Source: DATDRS01 sp035291605 (GTDB lineage: Bacteria > Chloroflexota > Anaerolineae > Anaerolineales > UBA6663). Taken from it: a DNA stretch of 6,244 nt. The stretch spans positions 1 to 6,244 of the forward strand of contig DATDRS010000049.1 of assembly GCA_035291605.1 (NCBI GenBank), given 5' to 3'. How positions within the stretch are numbered: position 1 is the stretch's first letter; every line of letters begins with the position of its first letter. The translations under genes and the position numbers were made by a program. The notes under the pieces were generated by a model, which was not told where the DNA came from, did no database searches, and was given only the letters and a program-made list of their open reading frames with translations. Below are positions 5,634 to 6,244 of the stretch, piece by piece.

Positions 5634-5664
5634 AAGGGCGGCCAGGATGGCCGCCCTTGTTTTC
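5634..5664 (+). terminator. Rho-independent terminator after recN
   Basis: AAGGGCGGCC (5634-5643) pairs perfectly with GGCCGCCCTT (5649-5658) around a five-base AGGAT loop. GTTTTC follows as the T-rich tail. The hairpin begins 6 bases after the recN stop codon. Confidence 0.9.
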
Positions 5665-5676
5665 AATCTCACCTGA

Positions 5677-6244
5677 ATGTCCCCGACGCTTGCCCGCCGT
5701 TTTCCGGTCTTTTCCCTGATCGCGGCTCTGCCCCTCATCCTGATTGCCTGTCTCCCCACCCCTGCTCCCCAGCCCCCACGTTCCCCGGTTGCCTCCTCCG
5801 CTCTTGTCCTGTCTTCCGACGGCGGGCGCCTCGCCGCCGTGAACCCGGACTCGGACTCCATCACCCTCGTTGACGCGCAATCGCTTCAAGTCATTTCCGA
5901 AATCCCGGTGGGCGATGATCCCCGCACGGTTGCCTTCACGCCCGACGGCTCGTTCGCCCTCGTCGCCAATCATGGCTCAGGCACTGTTTCGATCATTGAC
6001 ACAGCCAGCGCCAAAGTCGCCAATGAAATCGGCGTCGGTGGACGACCCTATGGGATTGTGGCTGACGCCAGCCGCGCCTACGTGAGTCTCTCCGCCCTCG
6101 CGCAAATCGCAGTGATTGACTTCGCTGCGCGCGCCGTCTCTCGTGCCGTCCAGGTTGGACCCTTCCCGTCCGGCCTCGCGCTGGCGGGCGACGCGTTGTA
6201 CGTCACGCATCTCTATTCGGGCCGTGTCACGCACATTGATCTGC
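5677..6244 (+). CDS. Secreted lipoprotein with YVTN-type beta-propeller repeats, 3'-truncated by the window edge
   Basis: 189 residues are visible and the frame is still open at the edge. The N-terminus is a lipoprotein signal peptide: basic ARR (6-8), a hydrophobic core (11-23) and a lipobox L-I-A-C with C25 as the lipidated residue. A Pro/Ser-rich tether (27-40) follows. Then come repeats of about 40 residues with the pattern of YVTN/NHL-like propellers: ITLVDAQS at 62, VSIIDTAS at 104, IAVIDFAA at 144 and VTHID at 184, with P-x-G(L/I/V)A-type strands between them. An in-frame TGA directly precedes the ATG, so 5677 is the earliest start; no Shine-Dalgarno sequence is evident. The protein is expected on the outer face of the membrane. 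Its function is unknown: such propellers serve as binding or adhesion scaffolds or as partners of redox enzymes. It lies beyond the recN terminator, so it is a separate transcription unit. Confidence 0.8.
   Translation, partial: MSPTLARRFPVFSLIAALPLILIACLPTPAPQPPRSPVASSALVLSSDGGRLAAVNPDSDSITLVDAQSLQVISEIPVGDDPRTVAFTPDGSFALVANHGSGTVSIIDTASAKVANEIGVGGRPYGIVADASRAYVSLSALAQIAVIDFAARAVSRAVQVGPFPSGLALAGDALYVTHLYSGRVTHIDL

Noticed and set aside
5370..5873. Plus-strand open frame spanning the end of recN and the start of the lipoprotein gene
   Set aside because: It reads through the recN terminator in another frame, has a low-complexity Arg/Pro-rich product, and conflicts with both recognised genes.
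3837..5973. Several long minus-strand open frames opposite recN
   Set aside because: They are antisense to a fully motif-complete recN, have Arg/Ser-rich compositions typical of GC-rich shadow frames, and cross the recN terminator and the next gene's start.

Overview
The window reads as GC-rich chromosomal DNA from a free-living bacterium, most likely a Chloroflexota (Anaerolineae-like) lineage. That is inference, from the GC-rich codons, the bacterial translin-family gene beside a DUF3467 gene, the Chloroflexota-like variants in NAD kinase and RecN, and the B-box zinc-finger membrane protein between them. No tRNA, rRNA, CRISPR array, transposase or phage gene is visible. All recognised genes are on the + strand.

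Layout: (1) 1-306, the 3' part of ssb, closed by a 16-bp perfect stem terminator (322-359). (2) A new unit begins with a TATAAT promoter at 381-386 and holds a DUF3467 protein (475-810), a translin-family protein (851-1486) and two consecutive small ORFs (1539-1778 and 1823-2332). These two ORFs together carry the complete motif set of one Cas4-like PD-(D/E)XK iron-sulfur nuclease, each with its own membrane segment at the break. The unit ends in a strong GC hairpin (2333-2374). (3) A second TATAAT promoter (2380-2385) sits immediately before nadK (2409-3296), which overlaps a B-box zinc-finger membrane protein gene (3293-3799) by an ATGA junction. An 86-bp gap with a complex inverted repeat leads into recN (3886-5628), which ends at a clear terminator (5634-5664). 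(4) From 5677 to the window edge runs the 5' part of a lipoprotein gene with YVTN-type beta-propeller repeats.

Themes: ssb and recN act in DNA maintenance and repair. Translin and the Cas4-like pair suggest nucleic-acid processing, and nadK makes NADP. The linkage of nadK and recN is widespread in bacteria. The most interesting element is the split, doubly membrane-anchored Cas4-like nuclease next to a translin-family gene. Second are the 9-bp repeat clusters in opposite orientation on the two sides of the DUF3467 gene, and the alternative-pairing leader before recN.

Stretches without genes are all short (the longest, 307-474, is 168 bp), and what each holds is listed below.
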